The notes: generated by a model from the sequence alone, not told the origin. Positions 1 through 8,483 are shown, numbered from the stretch's first letter. The stretch: DNA of 64,000 nt from an uncultured Paracoccaceae bacterium (GCA_947494445.1 CANLVD010000003.1:186001-250000); one strand, 5' to 3'. Numbers and translations: made by a program.

Positions 1-1
1 C

Positions 2-1243
2 ACGGTCTTCGAGAAAGACAACCGGTTTGGCGGACATGCACAGACAAGTGACGTGGATTTCGGGGACGCACGCATTGCGGTCGACACAGGATTCATCGTT
101 TACAACTACCGCAACTATCCCAACCTGACGGGCCTTTTCGAGCATCTGGATGTCCCGACCAAATGGTCAGACATGTCCTTTGGGCTGTCGGTGAACGGTG
201 GCAAGCTGGAATATGCCTGCGACAGTCTCAACCAGATATTTGCCCAGCGGCTGAATGCACTTAATCCCAAATTTCTCAATGGCCTGCGCGACATCCTGCG
301 CTTCAACAAGACAGCACCGGGACTGCTGGACAGCGGGGCCTTGCAGGGATTAACGCTTGGCCAATTCATCGAAAAGCACAACTATTCGAATTGGTTTCGG
401 GATTGTTTTGCCGCGCCCTTCGGCGGAGCGATCTGGTCCACACCGGTGGGCGAAATCATGGAGTTTCCAGCAGAGAATTTCGTCGCCTTCTTCCGCAACC
501 ACGATCTGATGTGCGGTATGGAGCCAATGCAACGCTGGCGGACCGTGGAAGGCGGGTCACGCGAGTATGTCTCGCGGCTTCTGGCAGCACTGGGTGGGCT
601 CACGCACAAAAACGCAGAGGTCGTTGAGATCAATCGCGCCTCCGGGCGGCCAGAAGTTGTGCTGGCCGACGGGTCACGACAGGCCTTTGACGAGGTCATT
701 CTGGCCTGTCACGCACCGCAATCGGCAAAGCTGCTGAAAGATCAGGACGTGCAGGAGCGCGCGTTGTTGTCGTCTTTTCGCACGACCGACAATTTGGCCG
801 TGTTGCATTCGGATCCAAACCTGATGCCCAAACGCAAGCGTGTCTGGTCCAGCTGGAACTTCCTCTCAGACGGATTCGAGCAGGATCTGCGCAAACCCGC
901 ACCAGTCACCTACTGGATGCAGCGGCTTCAGGGTCTGGACCGGTCACATGATCTGTTTGTCAGCCTCAATCCCGCAGAGATGCCGCGAGAAAGTTTGGTC
1001 CATGGTACGTTTTCCTATGCCCATCCGCTTTACGATGCGGCCGCCTTTGAGGCGCAGGCCGGGATAGATGCCATTCAGGGCAGGGGCGGTGTGTGGTATG
1101 CTGGTGCATGGCTGGGTTACGGGTTCCACGAAGATGGTCTGCGCTCCGGGCTGCGGGTCGCTGCCAGTCTTGGCGCGCATCCTGTCTGGGCCAAAGGCAT
1201 GCCCGAGGCCATCGTCACACCGCTGGCAGAGGCCGCGGAGTGA
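2..1243 (+). CDS. FAD-dependent oxidoreductase (flavin amine oxidase/desaturase-like), 5'-truncated by window
   Basis: The reading frame is open from base 2, so the true start and the first Rossmann glycines lie outside the window. The first visible residues include NRFGGHAQT, the second part of the FAD-binding region of the COG2907-type flavoprotein family, and the C-terminus carries YAGAWLGYGFHEDGLRSG, the closing FAD-contact segment of that family. The protein is probably cytoplasmic or membrane-peripheral. Its stop overlaps the GTG start of the DUF1365 gene (GTGA), which indicates translational coupling. The trio FAD oxidoreductase, DUF1365, Cfa-like methyltransferase is a recurring bacterial neighbourhood thought to modify unsaturated phospholipid acyl chains. 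The family call is firm; the exact reaction (dehydrogenation or oxygenation of a methylated acyl chain) is inference. Confidence 0.85.
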   Translation, partial: TVFEKDNRFGGHAQTSDVDFGDARIAVDTGFIVYNYRNYPNLTGLFEHLDVPTKWSDMSFGLSVNGGKLEYACDSLNQIFAQRLNALNPKFLNGLRDILRFNKTAPGLLDSGALQGLTLGQFIEKHNYSNWFRDCFAAPFGGAIWSTPVGEIMEFPAENFVAFFRNHDLMCGMEPMQRWRTVEGGSREYVSRLLAALGGLTHKNAEVVEINRASGRPEVVLADGSRQAFDEVILACHAPQSAKLLKDQDVQERALLSSFRTTDNLAVLHSDPNLMPKRKRVWSSWNFLSDGFEQDLRKPAPVTYWMQRLQGLDRSHDLFVSLNPAEMPRESLVHGTFSYAHPLYDAAAFEAQAGIDAIQGRGGVWYAGAWLGYGFHEDGLRSGLRVAASLGAHPVWAKGMPEAIVTPLAEAAE

Positions 1244-2010
1244 ACCAACCAGCGGATAACCGGCTTTACAGCGGCCATGTGATGCATATGCGGCTGATCC
1301 CGCGCCAGCATCGCTTCCGCTACCGGGTGTTTTCTCTGTTGCTTGACATCGACCGTTTGGATGAAGCCGACAAAGCGTTGGGGTTTTTGTCTTTCAACCG
1401 TTTTGGCCTGCTGAGTTTTCACAACCGCGATCACGGCGCGCGCGACGGCAGCCGTCTGCGCAAATGGGTCGACAGGGAACTTGCGGAAAAGGGTTATGCC
1501 CGGGCGCATAAAGTGACCTTGCTGAGCTTCCCCCGCGTTTTGGGCTACGGGTTCAATCCACTGTCGGTCTACTTCTGTTACGATAAGACCGGACAGCTTT
1601 ACGCGAACATTTACGAGGTGAAGAACACCTACGGAGATCAGGTGGCTTATGTGTTGCCCGCGTCCGAGCGGTCAGGTGGCGCCATTCGTCAGACCCAATC
1701 CAAGGAGATGTATGTCTCTCCCTTCATCGAGATGGAACAAACCTACCAGTTCACCCTGCTTCCGCCTGATGATAACCTGCGACTGCGGATCCGACAATCC
1801 GGCGACGCCGGTGAGACGCTGATCGCGACCCATACAGCCAAGTCCAGCCCCCTGACGGATGGGGCTTTGATCCAGGCCTTTATCCTGCATCCATTGCTCA
1901 GTTTCCGTGTGATTGCGCTCATCCACTGGCACGCGCTGCGGCTGGCGCTCAAGAAAATACCATTTCTGTCCTATACCGGCGGACTGGACGACACCAAGAC
2001 CACGGCCTAA
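1240..2010 (+). CDS. DUF1365 family protein
   Basis: This 256-residue protein begins with NRLYSGHVMHMRLIPRQHRF, the typical opening of DUF1365 proteins, and contains the family block around GYGFNPLSVYFCY. I chose the GTG at 1240 because it overlaps the upstream TGA and gives the usual family N-terminus; an in-frame ATG at 1093 would lie inside the preceding gene. DUF1365 has no settled biochemical role, but it is nearly always linked to a flavin oxidoreductase and a cyclopropane-fatty-acid-synthase-like methyltransferase, as here, so a role in acyl-chain modification is inferred. No signal peptide is visible. Confidence 0.88.
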   Translation: MNQPADNRLYSGHVMHMRLIPRQHRFRYRVFSLLLDIDRLDEADKALGFLSFNRFGLLSFHNRDHGARDGSRLRKWVDRELAEKGYARAHKVTLLSFPRVLGYGFNPLSVYFCYDKTGQLYANIYEVKNTYGDQVAYVLPASERSGGAIRQTQSKEMYVSPFIEMEQTYQFTLLPPDDNLRLRIRQSGDAGETLIATHTAKSSPLTDGALIQAFILHPLLSFRVIALIHWHALRLALKKIPFLSYTGGLDDTKTTA

Positions 2011-2034
2011 ACTTCGGCCAGGGAGAGTTACGAC

Positions 2035-3282
2035 GTGAATATGCTTCAATCAGACTGGCGCAATCAGGACGGGGAGGTTCTGGACAGCGTTTCGGGCCAG
2101 CCCGATCTTCCGCGCTGGTTTGCGGCCTGCTTTAAGGCGCTTGGCGGGATCAAGCATGGCTGTCTGCTTATCCATCTGCCCGACGGGCGCGTTTTCCGGG
2201 CAAAGGGCCAGATTGAAGGCCAGACCGGCGTGATCAAAGTCGACAATCCCGGCATGTTCGGACGCTTGCTGCGGGATGGCGATATCGGCTTTGCCGAAGG
2301 TTACATGGATGGCTGGTGGGACACGCCGGATTTGCAGCAACTGCTTGATGTGTTGATGCTCAACAATACTGAAGTGACCCATCAGTTGCTGGGTGTCTCG
2401 ATTGTGCGTGCCTATGAGCGGATAAGGCACAAGCTGCGCGACAACTCCAAAGAACAGGCGCGCAAGAACATCGCTCATCATTACGATCTGGGAAATGATT
2501 TCTACAGCCTTTGGCTGGATGAGACGATGACCTATTCATCTGCGATCTATGACCATCCGGGCGAGGCGCTGGCAATTGCGCAGACCCGCAAATACGCCTC
2601 CATGTGCGATCTGATCGGCGTGAAGGCGGGTGACCATATTCTTGAGATCGGCTGTGGCTGGGGTGGTTTTGCGGAATACGCTGCCAAAGAACGGTGTGCT
2701 AAGGTGACCGGCCTGACCATCAGTCAGGCGCAACATGATTTTGCGCGCGCGCGGATGAAGAAGGCAGGCTTGTCGGACCAGGTTGAGATCGTGATGCGCG
2801 ACTACCGAGAGGAAACCGGTCAATATGACGGCATTGCATCGATCGAGATGTTCGAGGCTGTGGGTGAAAAATACTGGCCGTCCTATTTTGAGACGGTTCG
2901 GAACCGCTTGAAACCAGATGCGCGCGCCACATTGCAGATCATCACGATCCAGGACGACTTGTTCCCGAGTTACCGCAAAGGCGTTGATTTCATCCAGAAA
3001 TACATCTTTCCCGGCGGTATGCTGCCCGGACCGTCTGCGCTTAGGCATCAGATAAAATCCGCAGGATTGTCCGTCGAAGGCTCCATCGAGTTTGGACAGA
3101 GTTATTCCGATACGCTGCGCGTCTGGTATGATGATTTTAACGCTTCGTGGGACAAAATCTCTGAAATGGGCTTTGACGAGCGGTTTCAGCGTATGTGGAA
3201 TTATTACCTAACCTCTTGTGCAGCCTGCTTTAAATCGGGCACAACTGACGTGACCCAAATCACGATGTCCCGACCGAGCTGA
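2035..3282 (+). CDS. Cyclopropane-fatty-acyl-phospholipid synthase family SAM-dependent methyltransferase
   Basis: The 415-residue protein has the layout of the Cfa family: an N-terminal lipid-interacting region of about 130 residues, then a class I methyltransferase fold with the SAM motif LEIGCGWGGFAEYAA near residue 205. Family members transfer a methylene or methyl group from S-adenosylmethionine to the double bond of unsaturated phospholipid acyl chains at the membrane surface. The GTG at 2035 is preceded by GGGAGAG at a good distance; an ATG six bases later is an alternative. It sits 24 bases after the DUF1365 gene in the same operon. In Rhodobacter, Cfa-like paralogues linked to the singlet-oxygen response make methylated precursors of furan fatty acids, so the product may be a methylated rather than cyclopropanated chain. 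Confidence 0.9.
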   Translation: MNMLQSDWRNQDGEVLDSVSGQPDLPRWFAACFKALGGIKHGCLLIHLPDGRVFRAKGQIEGQTGVIKVDNPGMFGRLLRDGDIGFAEGYMDGWWDTPDLQQLLDVLMLNNTEVTHQLLGVSIVRAYERIRHKLRDNSKEQARKNIAHHYDLGNDFYSLWLDETMTYSSAIYDHPGEALAIAQTRKYASMCDLIGVKAGDHILEIGCGWGGFAEYAAKERCAKVTGLTISQAQHDFARARMKKAGLSDQVEIVMRDYREETGQYDGIASIEMFEAVGEKYWPSYFETVRNRLKPDARATLQIITIQDDLFPSYRKGVDFIQKYIFPGGMLPGPSALRHQIKSAGLSVEGSIEFGQSYSDTLRVWYDDFNASWDKISEMGFDERFQRMWNYYLTSCAACFKSGTTDVTQITMSRPS

Positions 3283-3322
3283 TCGAGAGGGGCCCAAATG
3301 CCCAGCAAGAAGAGGTGCCCCC

Positions 3323-3778
3323 ATGCCCACTGCTGCCCGACTTGTCGCCGCTGTCACGCTCGCCGGAGCGGGAGGGATCATGTATCTGGTCCTGCTTGTT
3401 TTCTACCCGGACGCCGATTTGCACCGAGAACAGAAAGCGCTCGTTTCCGTATTGATGGGGATCGGGGCCATCGTCGGCTGGTTCTCTCTTGGCAAACGCA
3501 TGTCGAACCCCGTCGAACGGGCAGGAGGGATCGAGCTTGGTATCCGCGCGGCCATCACCTGTGCAGTCTGGTCGCTTCTGTCACTGGGTCTGTTGCGGAT
3601 GCTCTACAAAATTCAGGGCGCGGATTACCGCGATCCAACGAACGCGATCCTCGATATCTTTCGGGCAGCGTTTTTCAATGCGCAGTACCTGATGAACTGG
3701 CAGGTGGCTGGCATCGGGTTGTTTCTGGGGATCTGCGCTGGCGTACTGACGCAGAACGCCTCCAAACTCTGGAAGTAA
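3323..3778 (+). CDS. trgA: TrgA-like integral membrane protein
   Basis: This 151-residue protein starts MPTAARLVAAV and has four predicted membrane spans at about residues 5-25, 40-58, 75-95 and 125-142, matching the size and N-terminus of the TrgA family first described at the tellurite-resistance locus of Rhodobacter sphaeroides. Its molecular function is unknown. It lies 40 bases after the Cfa-like gene and 19 before the MFS gene, so it is probably in the same transcript. The trgB-cysK pair, its partners in R. sphaeroides, lies about 3.6 kb downstream. The family assignment is from memory of the N-terminal motif and context rather than from an alignment. Confidence 0.72.
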   Translation: MPTAARLVAAVTLAGAGGIMYLVLLVFYPDADLHREQKALVSVLMGIGAIVGWFSLGKRMSNPVERAGGIELGIRAAITCAVWSLLSLGLLRMLYKIQGADYRDPTNAILDIFRAAFFNAQYLMNWQVAGIGLFLGICAGVLTQNASKLWK

Positions 3779-3797
3779 CCCACACTCGGATACTGGC

Positions 3798-5099
3798 GTG
3801 ACCCTGTCCCGCCGACAACTGGCCGCCTTCGCAATGCCAGCGTTGCCGCTGACGGGCATGTATTTCCCGGTTTTCGTGTTTCTTGGACCGTTCTATGCGC
3901 AGACCATGGGCCTGTCGCTGACGGCCATCGGCACGGTTTTTCTGTTGATCCGGCTTTTTGACGCGATCTCGGACCCCGCCATGGGCTGGATCAGCGACCG
4001 GGTTGAAACCGCATGGGGGCGCAGGCGCATCTGGATGGTTGCAGGGATGCCGCTTGTCATGCTGGCGGTGTGGAAACTGTTCGTGCCAACCTCAGCCGGC
4101 ATCGGGCCATTTTCGCTTTGGCTTCTCTTGCTGACAGCAGGGTGGACGATGATGCTCACGCCCTATTTCGCATGGGCAGCAGAATTGTCCGGAGACTACG
4201 AGGAGCGCAGCCGCATTGCCATCTGGCGCGATGCCACTGGCCTTCTTGGGACCATTCTGGCCGCTGTCCTGTTTGGTCTTGGGGCCACACAAGGCATCGG
4301 CATGCAGAATGCGGCTCTGATGGTGGTTGTCGGTCTGCCCGTATCTGTGGTGCTTTGCCTTTGGCTTGTGCCCGAGCCCAAGAACCACAGCCGCAAGCGC
4401 GCGCCGGTGCTGGCGCTTTTTGGCGTGATGCGCGGCGAGCCACGCTTTTCACGCCTGTTGCTGGCCTATCTGTTCAACGGTGCTGCCAATGCATTGCCAG
4501 CGTCGCTGTTTCTGTTTTTCGTCAGCGCAAGGTTGCAATCTGAAGATTGGGGACCCGCGCTGCTGATCCTTTATTTCGGGGCAGGGGTGCTGGCGGCCCT
4601 TTTGTGGAGCTGGCTGATCCGAAAATATGCAAAGAACCGGATCTGGTGCAGCGCGATGGTTTATGCCTGTGCGGTTTTTGCCTGCACGCTGCTGCTTGGG
4701 CCCGGCGATGTTGTGGCATTTGCGGTTATCTGTGTTCTCAGTGGTGCTGCACTTGGCGCAGATTTGTCGCTGCCTTCGGCCATTCTAGCGGATCTCGTCG
4801 ACATCGACACGGCGCAGTCAGGAGAGCAGCGCACAGGAGCCTTTTTCGCTCTCTGGTCACTGGTGACCAAGGCATCCCTTGCCATCGCAGGCGGTGCTGC
4901 CTTCATCATTCTGGAACAAGGCATCGGCTTTGATGCAGATGGAATAAACAGTGAAGAAGCCATCTTCGGACTGGCTTTGCTCTACGCCCTCGCGCCGATC
5001 ATCCTGAAACTGATCGCGGTTGGGCTGATGTGGAATTTCGATCTGTCGCGTGAAGAACAGGCCCGGCTGCGAGCGCAGATCGAGACAGCTCAACCCTGA
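3798..5099 (+). CDS. MFS transporter, GPH (glycoside-pentoside-hexuronide:cation symporter)-like
   Basis: The 433-residue protein has about twelve hydrophobic segments and the loop motif DPAMGWISDRVETAWGRRR near residue 55, characteristic of the MFS_2/GPH branch. It is an inner-membrane secondary transporter; the substrate cannot be read from sequence. Translation probably starts at GTG 3798, 19 bases after trgA. The gene closes the rightward lipid/redox operon and its last ten bases overlap the 3' end of the convergent SDR gene. GPH-type carriers recur beside DUF1365 and Cfa-like genes in Rhodobacterales, so a role in lipid precursor or lysolipid movement is possible but unproven. Confidence 0.85.
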   Translation: MTLSRRQLAAFAMPALPLTGMYFPVFVFLGPFYAQTMGLSLTAIGTVFLLIRLFDAISDPAMGWISDRVETAWGRRRIWMVAGMPLVMLAVWKLFVPTSAGIGPFSLWLLLLTAGWTMMLTPYFAWAAELSGDYEERSRIAIWRDATGLLGTILAAVLFGLGATQGIGMQNAALMVVVGLPVSVVLCLWLVPEPKNHSRKRAPVLALFGVMRGEPRFSRLLLAYLFNGAANALPASLFLFFVSARLQSEDWGPALLILYFGAGVLAALLWSWLIRKYAKNRIWCSAMVYACAVFACTLLLGPGDVVAFAVICVLSGAALGADLSLPSAILADLVDIDTAQSGEQRTGAFFALWSLVTKASLAIAGGAAFIILEQGIGFDADGINSEEAIFGLALLYALAPIILKLIAVGLMWNFDLSREEQARLRAQIETAQP

Positions 5100-5887
5100 T
5101 CCGGCTTGCCTGACCAGCCCAGCATTTTGCGGATCGCCCAGATATAGGCCTGATTGGGAAGCAGGCCAACGGCCCGCAAAATCAGGGCAAATCGCTTGGG
5201 GAATGCGATTTCGAAGCCGGGTTTTTCCAACCCGTCGACAATCCTCTGCGCAGCCTCCTCGGGCTGCATCAGAAATGGCATGGAGAAACTGTTGACGGAA
5301 GTGGCCTCAGTTTCGACAAAACCGGGGTTGATGACAGATATGCGCACGCCGAGATCCACCAGGTCCATCGCCAAGGCCTCTGCCATGGCGATTAGACCGG
5401 CTTTGGTACCAGAATAGATCGCGGCGTCAGGCAGACCCCTGTAACCCGCAACAGAGGCTGTGAGCGCAATATGTCCTGTACCTTGAGCGATCATTGCCTT
5501 GAGGACTGGATCAAGGCCAAAAGCTACACCCTTGAGGTTTACATCCAGCATTTTGGCGGCAGTATCACCATCGAAGTTCGTTGCCCGCATCGGTGTGTAG
5601 ATGCCCGCGTTCAGAACGGTAAGTGCAAGGTTTGTCTGCGTGGAAATTTCGCCTACGATCTCGATCATTCTTGCCTGATCGGTCACGTCGCCCGGCATTG
5701 GTATGATCGTGCCGTTGGTGGTTTCATCTGCAAGCAACTGCAATTCATCTGCAGAGCGGGCGGTGGCATAAACGGTCCAGCCCTTGCTGGCGAGTTTCAG
5801 GCAAAGAGCACGCCCGATCCCGCCAGATGCACCCGTTACCCATGCAGCCCCGTCTTCAGGGCGCATGATCTTCGAAAATACGCTCAC
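5090..5887 (-). CDS. Short-chain dehydrogenase/reductase (SDR)
   Basis: A classical SDR of 265 residues: the NAD(P)-binding motif GASGGIGRA near residue 20, the NAG motif (LNAGIY), the catalytic serine in LTASVAG and the YxxxK motif in YSGTKAG are all visible. It should be a soluble NAD(P)H-dependent oxidoreductase; the substrate is unknown. GTG 5887 is preferred as start because it lies one base after the stop of the DUF6134 gene (coupled translation); ATG 5866 is an alternative. It is the last gene of the leftward ChrR-like operon, so it is likely induced by the same stress sigma factor. Confidence 0.88.
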   Translation of the reverse strand: MSVFSKIMRPEDGAAWVTGASGGIGRALCLKLASKGWTVYATARSADELQLLADETTNGTIIPMPGDVTDQARMIEIVGEISTQTNLALTVLNAGIYTPMRATNFDGDTAAKMLDVNLKGVAFGLDPVLKAMIAQGTGHIALTASVAGYRGLPDAAIYSGTKAGLIAMAEALAMDLVDLGVRISVINPGFVETEATSVNSFSMPFLMQPEEAAQRIVDGLEKPGFEIAFPKRFALILRAVGLLPNQAYIWAIRKMLGWSGKPDQG

Positions 5888-5888
5888 T

Positions 5889-6572
5889 TCAGCCCCAGAG
5901 CGGCGCCATCGCCCCACCAAAGCTGGAGGTCACAAAGCGGGCGGTTTCGCCACGCGCAATGAACTGGTTGCCGATCCATTCGTCATTTGCATCGTAGAAC
6001 AGATCAAGCGTGTCCAGATCGCCACGGCAATCGTAGCGGTTGGCTGAAATCTGACCGGTGCGGAACGGAAACGCCTCAGCCCCGCGTTTGCGCACGGGCA
6101 CATTCATCGGCTCACCATTTTGCGTGTTGATCCACACGGGGCGTTTCAGGAATGCCTTGGTCCAATAGGTTGTCGTCGCTGGCGTGCCGGAGATCACGCC
6201 CTCATAGCCCGAACCCTTGACCGAAATCCCACCCGTTGAACGTTCGGCCCGGACATATTCCTTGGTGCCGTTGTCATTGGTGTCTGACACCATGGACACA
6301 AGCCGCCCGCGCGACCAAACCTCGCGATTGGACATTGTGTATTTGTAGAGCGGCAGGCCCAGCAGGCGCACATCGATCTTGATGTCTACCAGAACTTCAA
6401 GCTGATCACCCGCGCGGGACACACGCAAACGCTGGGTGCCAAGTTTGGAGGACTTGCGAAGAATATCGAACCGACGCTCCACGCTTGTCGAGGCAATCGC
6501 GGTCCGGGGCAGGGCGGAACCAAGCGCAACAGCGCCCGCGCCCAACAGAAGGTTGCGTCTGTCGAGGGTCAT
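5889..6572 (-). CDS. DUF6134 family protein with Tat-type signal
   Basis: The 227-residue product opens with MTLDRRNLLLGAGAVALGSA, a twin-arginine (Tat) export signal followed by a probable signal peptidase site after ALPRTAIAS, so it is predicted to be exported folded to the periplasm. The remainder is a beta-rich domain that I assign to DUF6134 from its overall pattern; there is no recognised catalytic motif. Tat export often implies a bound cofactor or rapid folding. It sits between the ChrR-like gene (20-base gap) and the SDR gene (one-base gap) in one operon. Confidence 0.72.
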   Translation of the reverse strand: MTLDRRNLLLGAGAVALGSALPRTAIASTSVERRFDILRKSSKLGTQRLRVSRAGDQLEVLVDIKIDVRLLGLPLYKYTMSNREVWSRGRLVSMVSDTNDNGTKEYVRAERSTGGISVKGSGYEGVISGTPATTTYWTKAFLKRPVWINTQNGEPMNVPVRKRGAEAFPFRTGQISANRYDCRGDLDTLDLFYDANDEWIGNQFIARGETARFVTSSFGGAMAPLWG

Positions 6573-6592
6573 TGTGGTCTCCCGTCAGGGGG

Positions 6593-7237
6593 TCAGGTGA
6601 ATAGGTTGAGTGCGCGTCCGACCGGTCCGGTGAATTTCATGCTGCCCGACATCACGATCAGGCAGTAGCAGGTCTCATCGCCTATGATCTTTGGACAATG
6701 GTCATGATGATGGTCGGCCACCGCAATATCACCTGCGCGATAGACCTTGTCGCCGTCGGCCATCTGACCGGTCAGGATCAGCGTTGCCTCTTCACCCTCA
6801 TGGGTGTGGGCGAGCATTCCAGTGCCAGGCTTTGCCCTAAGCAGACTGACTGCCTCACCTTCGTAGCTGTCCAGACAATACTCAGACAAGCCGGGCATGC
6901 GGAATTTCCAGCGCAGGTCATCCAGATTGCCGTCTAGCGCAGAGCGCAATGGGCTTGGAACGCGCGCATCAGTCACTTTCGGGAAGCTCTGAATCGCGTT
7001 GTCACGCCCTTCGTCAATCCGTGCCATCACCGCGTCAAAACCGGGAGGATCAAGATCCTGAACCGGCAATTCCTCAAGCATGGCACCGGCCACAACCTCA
7101 AGATCTGCGACTTTGGCACGTGCTTCAGGTGAGTATGTCAAAAAGGATGCAATCAACAGGCTCATCCCATCTGACAAGGTGCCATTCGCGTAAGCCGTCA
7201 GGTATCTGTCAAGAAGTTGTTGATCACTCATGTTCAT
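6593..7237 (-). CDS. ChrR-like cupin protein with degenerate zinc anti-sigma domain
   Basis: The 214-residue protein matches the length and order of ChrR, the anti-sigma factor of RpoE in Rhodobacter: an N-terminal helical domain (LLDRYLTAYANGTL) and a C-terminal cupin. The cupin keeps the metal-site pattern AHTHEGEEA and a downstream histidine cluster, DHHHDHCP. The HxxxCxxC zinc motif of the anti-sigma domain is replaced by FLTYSPEA (H to F, both C lost), and the N-terminal histidine is absent too. ATG 7237 (or 7231) is the start, because an RpoE-type promoter lies immediately upstream; a longer frame from 7315 would run through that promoter. It leads the operon with the DUF6134 and SDR genes. 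No rpoE is visible, so it may be a paralogue that senses or relays rather than the main anti-sigma factor. Confidence 0.82.
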   Translation of the reverse strand: MNMSDQQLLDRYLTAYANGTLSDGMSLLIASFLTYSPEARAKVADLEVVAGAMLEELPVQDLDPPGFDAVMARIDEGRDNAIQSFPKVTDARVPSPLRSALDGNLDDLRWKFRMPGLSEYCLDSYEGEAVSLLRAKPGTGMLAHTHEGEEATLILTGQMADGDKVYRAGDIAVADHHHDHCPKIIGDETCYCLIVMSGSMKFTGPVGRALNLFT

Positions 7238-7263
7238 ATCGCTGTCTGTTGCCTGCTTTCCGA

Positions 7264-7293
7264 TGTATACGCCAACAAACGGACCTTGGATCA
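7264..7293 (-). promoter_or_regulatory. Candidate RpoE (sigma-E)-type promoter of the ChrR-like operon
   Basis: On the minus strand TGATCC (7288-7293) is followed after exactly 18 bases by TATACA (7264-7269). TGATCC is the -35 element I recall for the singlet-oxygen sigma factor RpoE of Rhodobacter sphaeroides, and the -10 region there is a TA-rich hexamer at similar spacing. Transcription would begin around 7257, giving a 20-base leader before ATG 7237. This is a motif match only. Confidence 0.6.
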
Positions 7294-7349
7294 CAGGTTT
7301 TGTATATTTCTGCATGCAAACCTAGAGTAAATCAATGTGAAGGCAATTC

Positions 7350-8483
7350 ATGAGCGGCAAGAAACCAGACGCCCCTGAGGTTTTTCTCTTCGGACCATTG
7401 GCCGAGATGGCAGAATACCTGCAATCCGATGCCGTTGCGGTCGTGCCTGCCACCTTGGTTGATCATGATATTTTTGAAGTGACGCTGACCGGTGAATTGA
7501 TCCTGTCGCCAAGTGCAGACGGTGTAGTCGATGGTGTCTTGGTGCAGGCTGGCACGGGGATTGGTGCAGCTTTGCTGTCGTATCTGGACGCGGTTGAAGG
7601 CTTCGTCACACCTGTTGAGCTTCAGGATCCATCCGGGACAAGGCGTGAAGCGCTTGCCAGCATTGCCGACTTGCCCCTGCGCCAGACGACGCAAAGCTGG
7701 AAAGCGGAAACATGGTCGCCCGCGGCACGCGAGATCCATTCGGCACAACTGGTGGAGCTGGCCGATCAGCTAAACGCTGGACGTACAATCACCAAGGCCA
7801 TGCTCAAGGGCATGCGCATTCGGGCCATTGCGCGCCATTTCGGTCAAACAACAACCCAGACCGAAAGTTTCCTGACCGGCTTTGATGTGAATGATGTGGT
7901 CGATCTGAAGCGTCGGCAGGTGTATTCGGAGTTCTTTGCGCTGGAACACCAAAGCTACAGGTTTCGAAAGTTTGACGGCAGCCTGTCCGAAGAGGTGGAG
8001 CGTGCCGTATTCATTGGCGGTGATGCGGTGACTGTCTTGCCATGGGACCCCCGCAGTGACCGCATTCTGCTGATCGAGCAGATGCGCCCGGCACCGCTTG
8101 CGCGTCTTGATCCCAACCCCTGGGAGGTCGAGGTTGTGGCAGGTCTGATCGACACTCTTGAAGGTGCTGAAGGAACTGCCCGTCGGGAGGCGCGCGAAGA
8201 GGCTGGCCTGATTGTTGGACGCATGCATCTGATGGCGGAATATTACAGCTCCCCCGGCAGCTTTTCTGAACATATCTCGGCCTATGTCGCGGAGGCTGAT
8301 CTGTCCCATGTGGGTGGCACCCATGGATTGGATGAGGAGGGGGAGGATATTCGCGTCTTCACCATTTCCTGCGCTCAGGCTGAGGAAGCGCTGGACAAGG
8401 GCACCTTTCTCAATAGCCATGCGGCACTGGCCATTTTGCACTTTCTGAGACAGAAAAAACGTCTTGTGGAAATGTGGTCCTGA
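7350..8483 (+). CDS. trgB: TrgB-like NUDIX hydrolase with N-terminal GGCT-like domain
   Basis: The 377-residue protein has two parts. Residues 1-110 resemble a gamma-glutamylcyclotransferase-like (AIG2/GGCT) fold with an altered opening (LFGPL in place of YGTL) and the characteristic LDAVEGF segment. The C-terminal part carries a perfect Nudix box, GX5EX7REXXEEXG (the segment beginning GLIDTLEG and ending REEAGL), in the ADP-ribose pyrophosphatase subgroup. It would hydrolyse ADP-ribose or related nucleoside diphosphate sugars in the cytoplasm. Its position directly before cysK matches the R. sphaeroides tellurite locus, where the Nudix protein is TrgB. A GAAGG ribosome site precedes ATG 7350. 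Confidence 0.85.
   Translation: MSGKKPDAPEVFLFGPLAEMAEYLQSDAVAVVPATLVDHDIFEVTLTGELILSPSADGVVDGVLVQAGTGIGAALLSYLDAVEGFVTPVELQDPSGTRREALASIADLPLRQTTQSWKAETWSPAAREIHSAQLVELADQLNAGRTITKAMLKGMRIRAIARHFGQTTTQTESFLTGFDVNDVVDLKRRQVYSEFFALEHQSYRFRKFDGSLSEEVERAVFIGGDAVTVLPWDPRSDRILLIEQMRPAPLARLDPNPWEVEVVAGLIDTLEGAEGTARREAREEAGLIVGRMHLMAEYYSSPGSFSEHISAYVAEADLSHVGGTHGLDEEGEDIRVFTISCAQAEEALDKGTFLNSHAALAILHFLRQKKRLVEMWS

Noticed and set aside
1093-1239. Extended start of the DUF1365 gene at 1093
   Set aside because: It would lie within the upstream oxidoreductase; the overlapping GTG at 1240 gives the family N-terminus.
7238-7315. N-terminal extension of the ChrR-like frame to 7315
   Set aside because: It would run through the RpoE-type promoter and gives an N-terminus unlike ChrR proteins.
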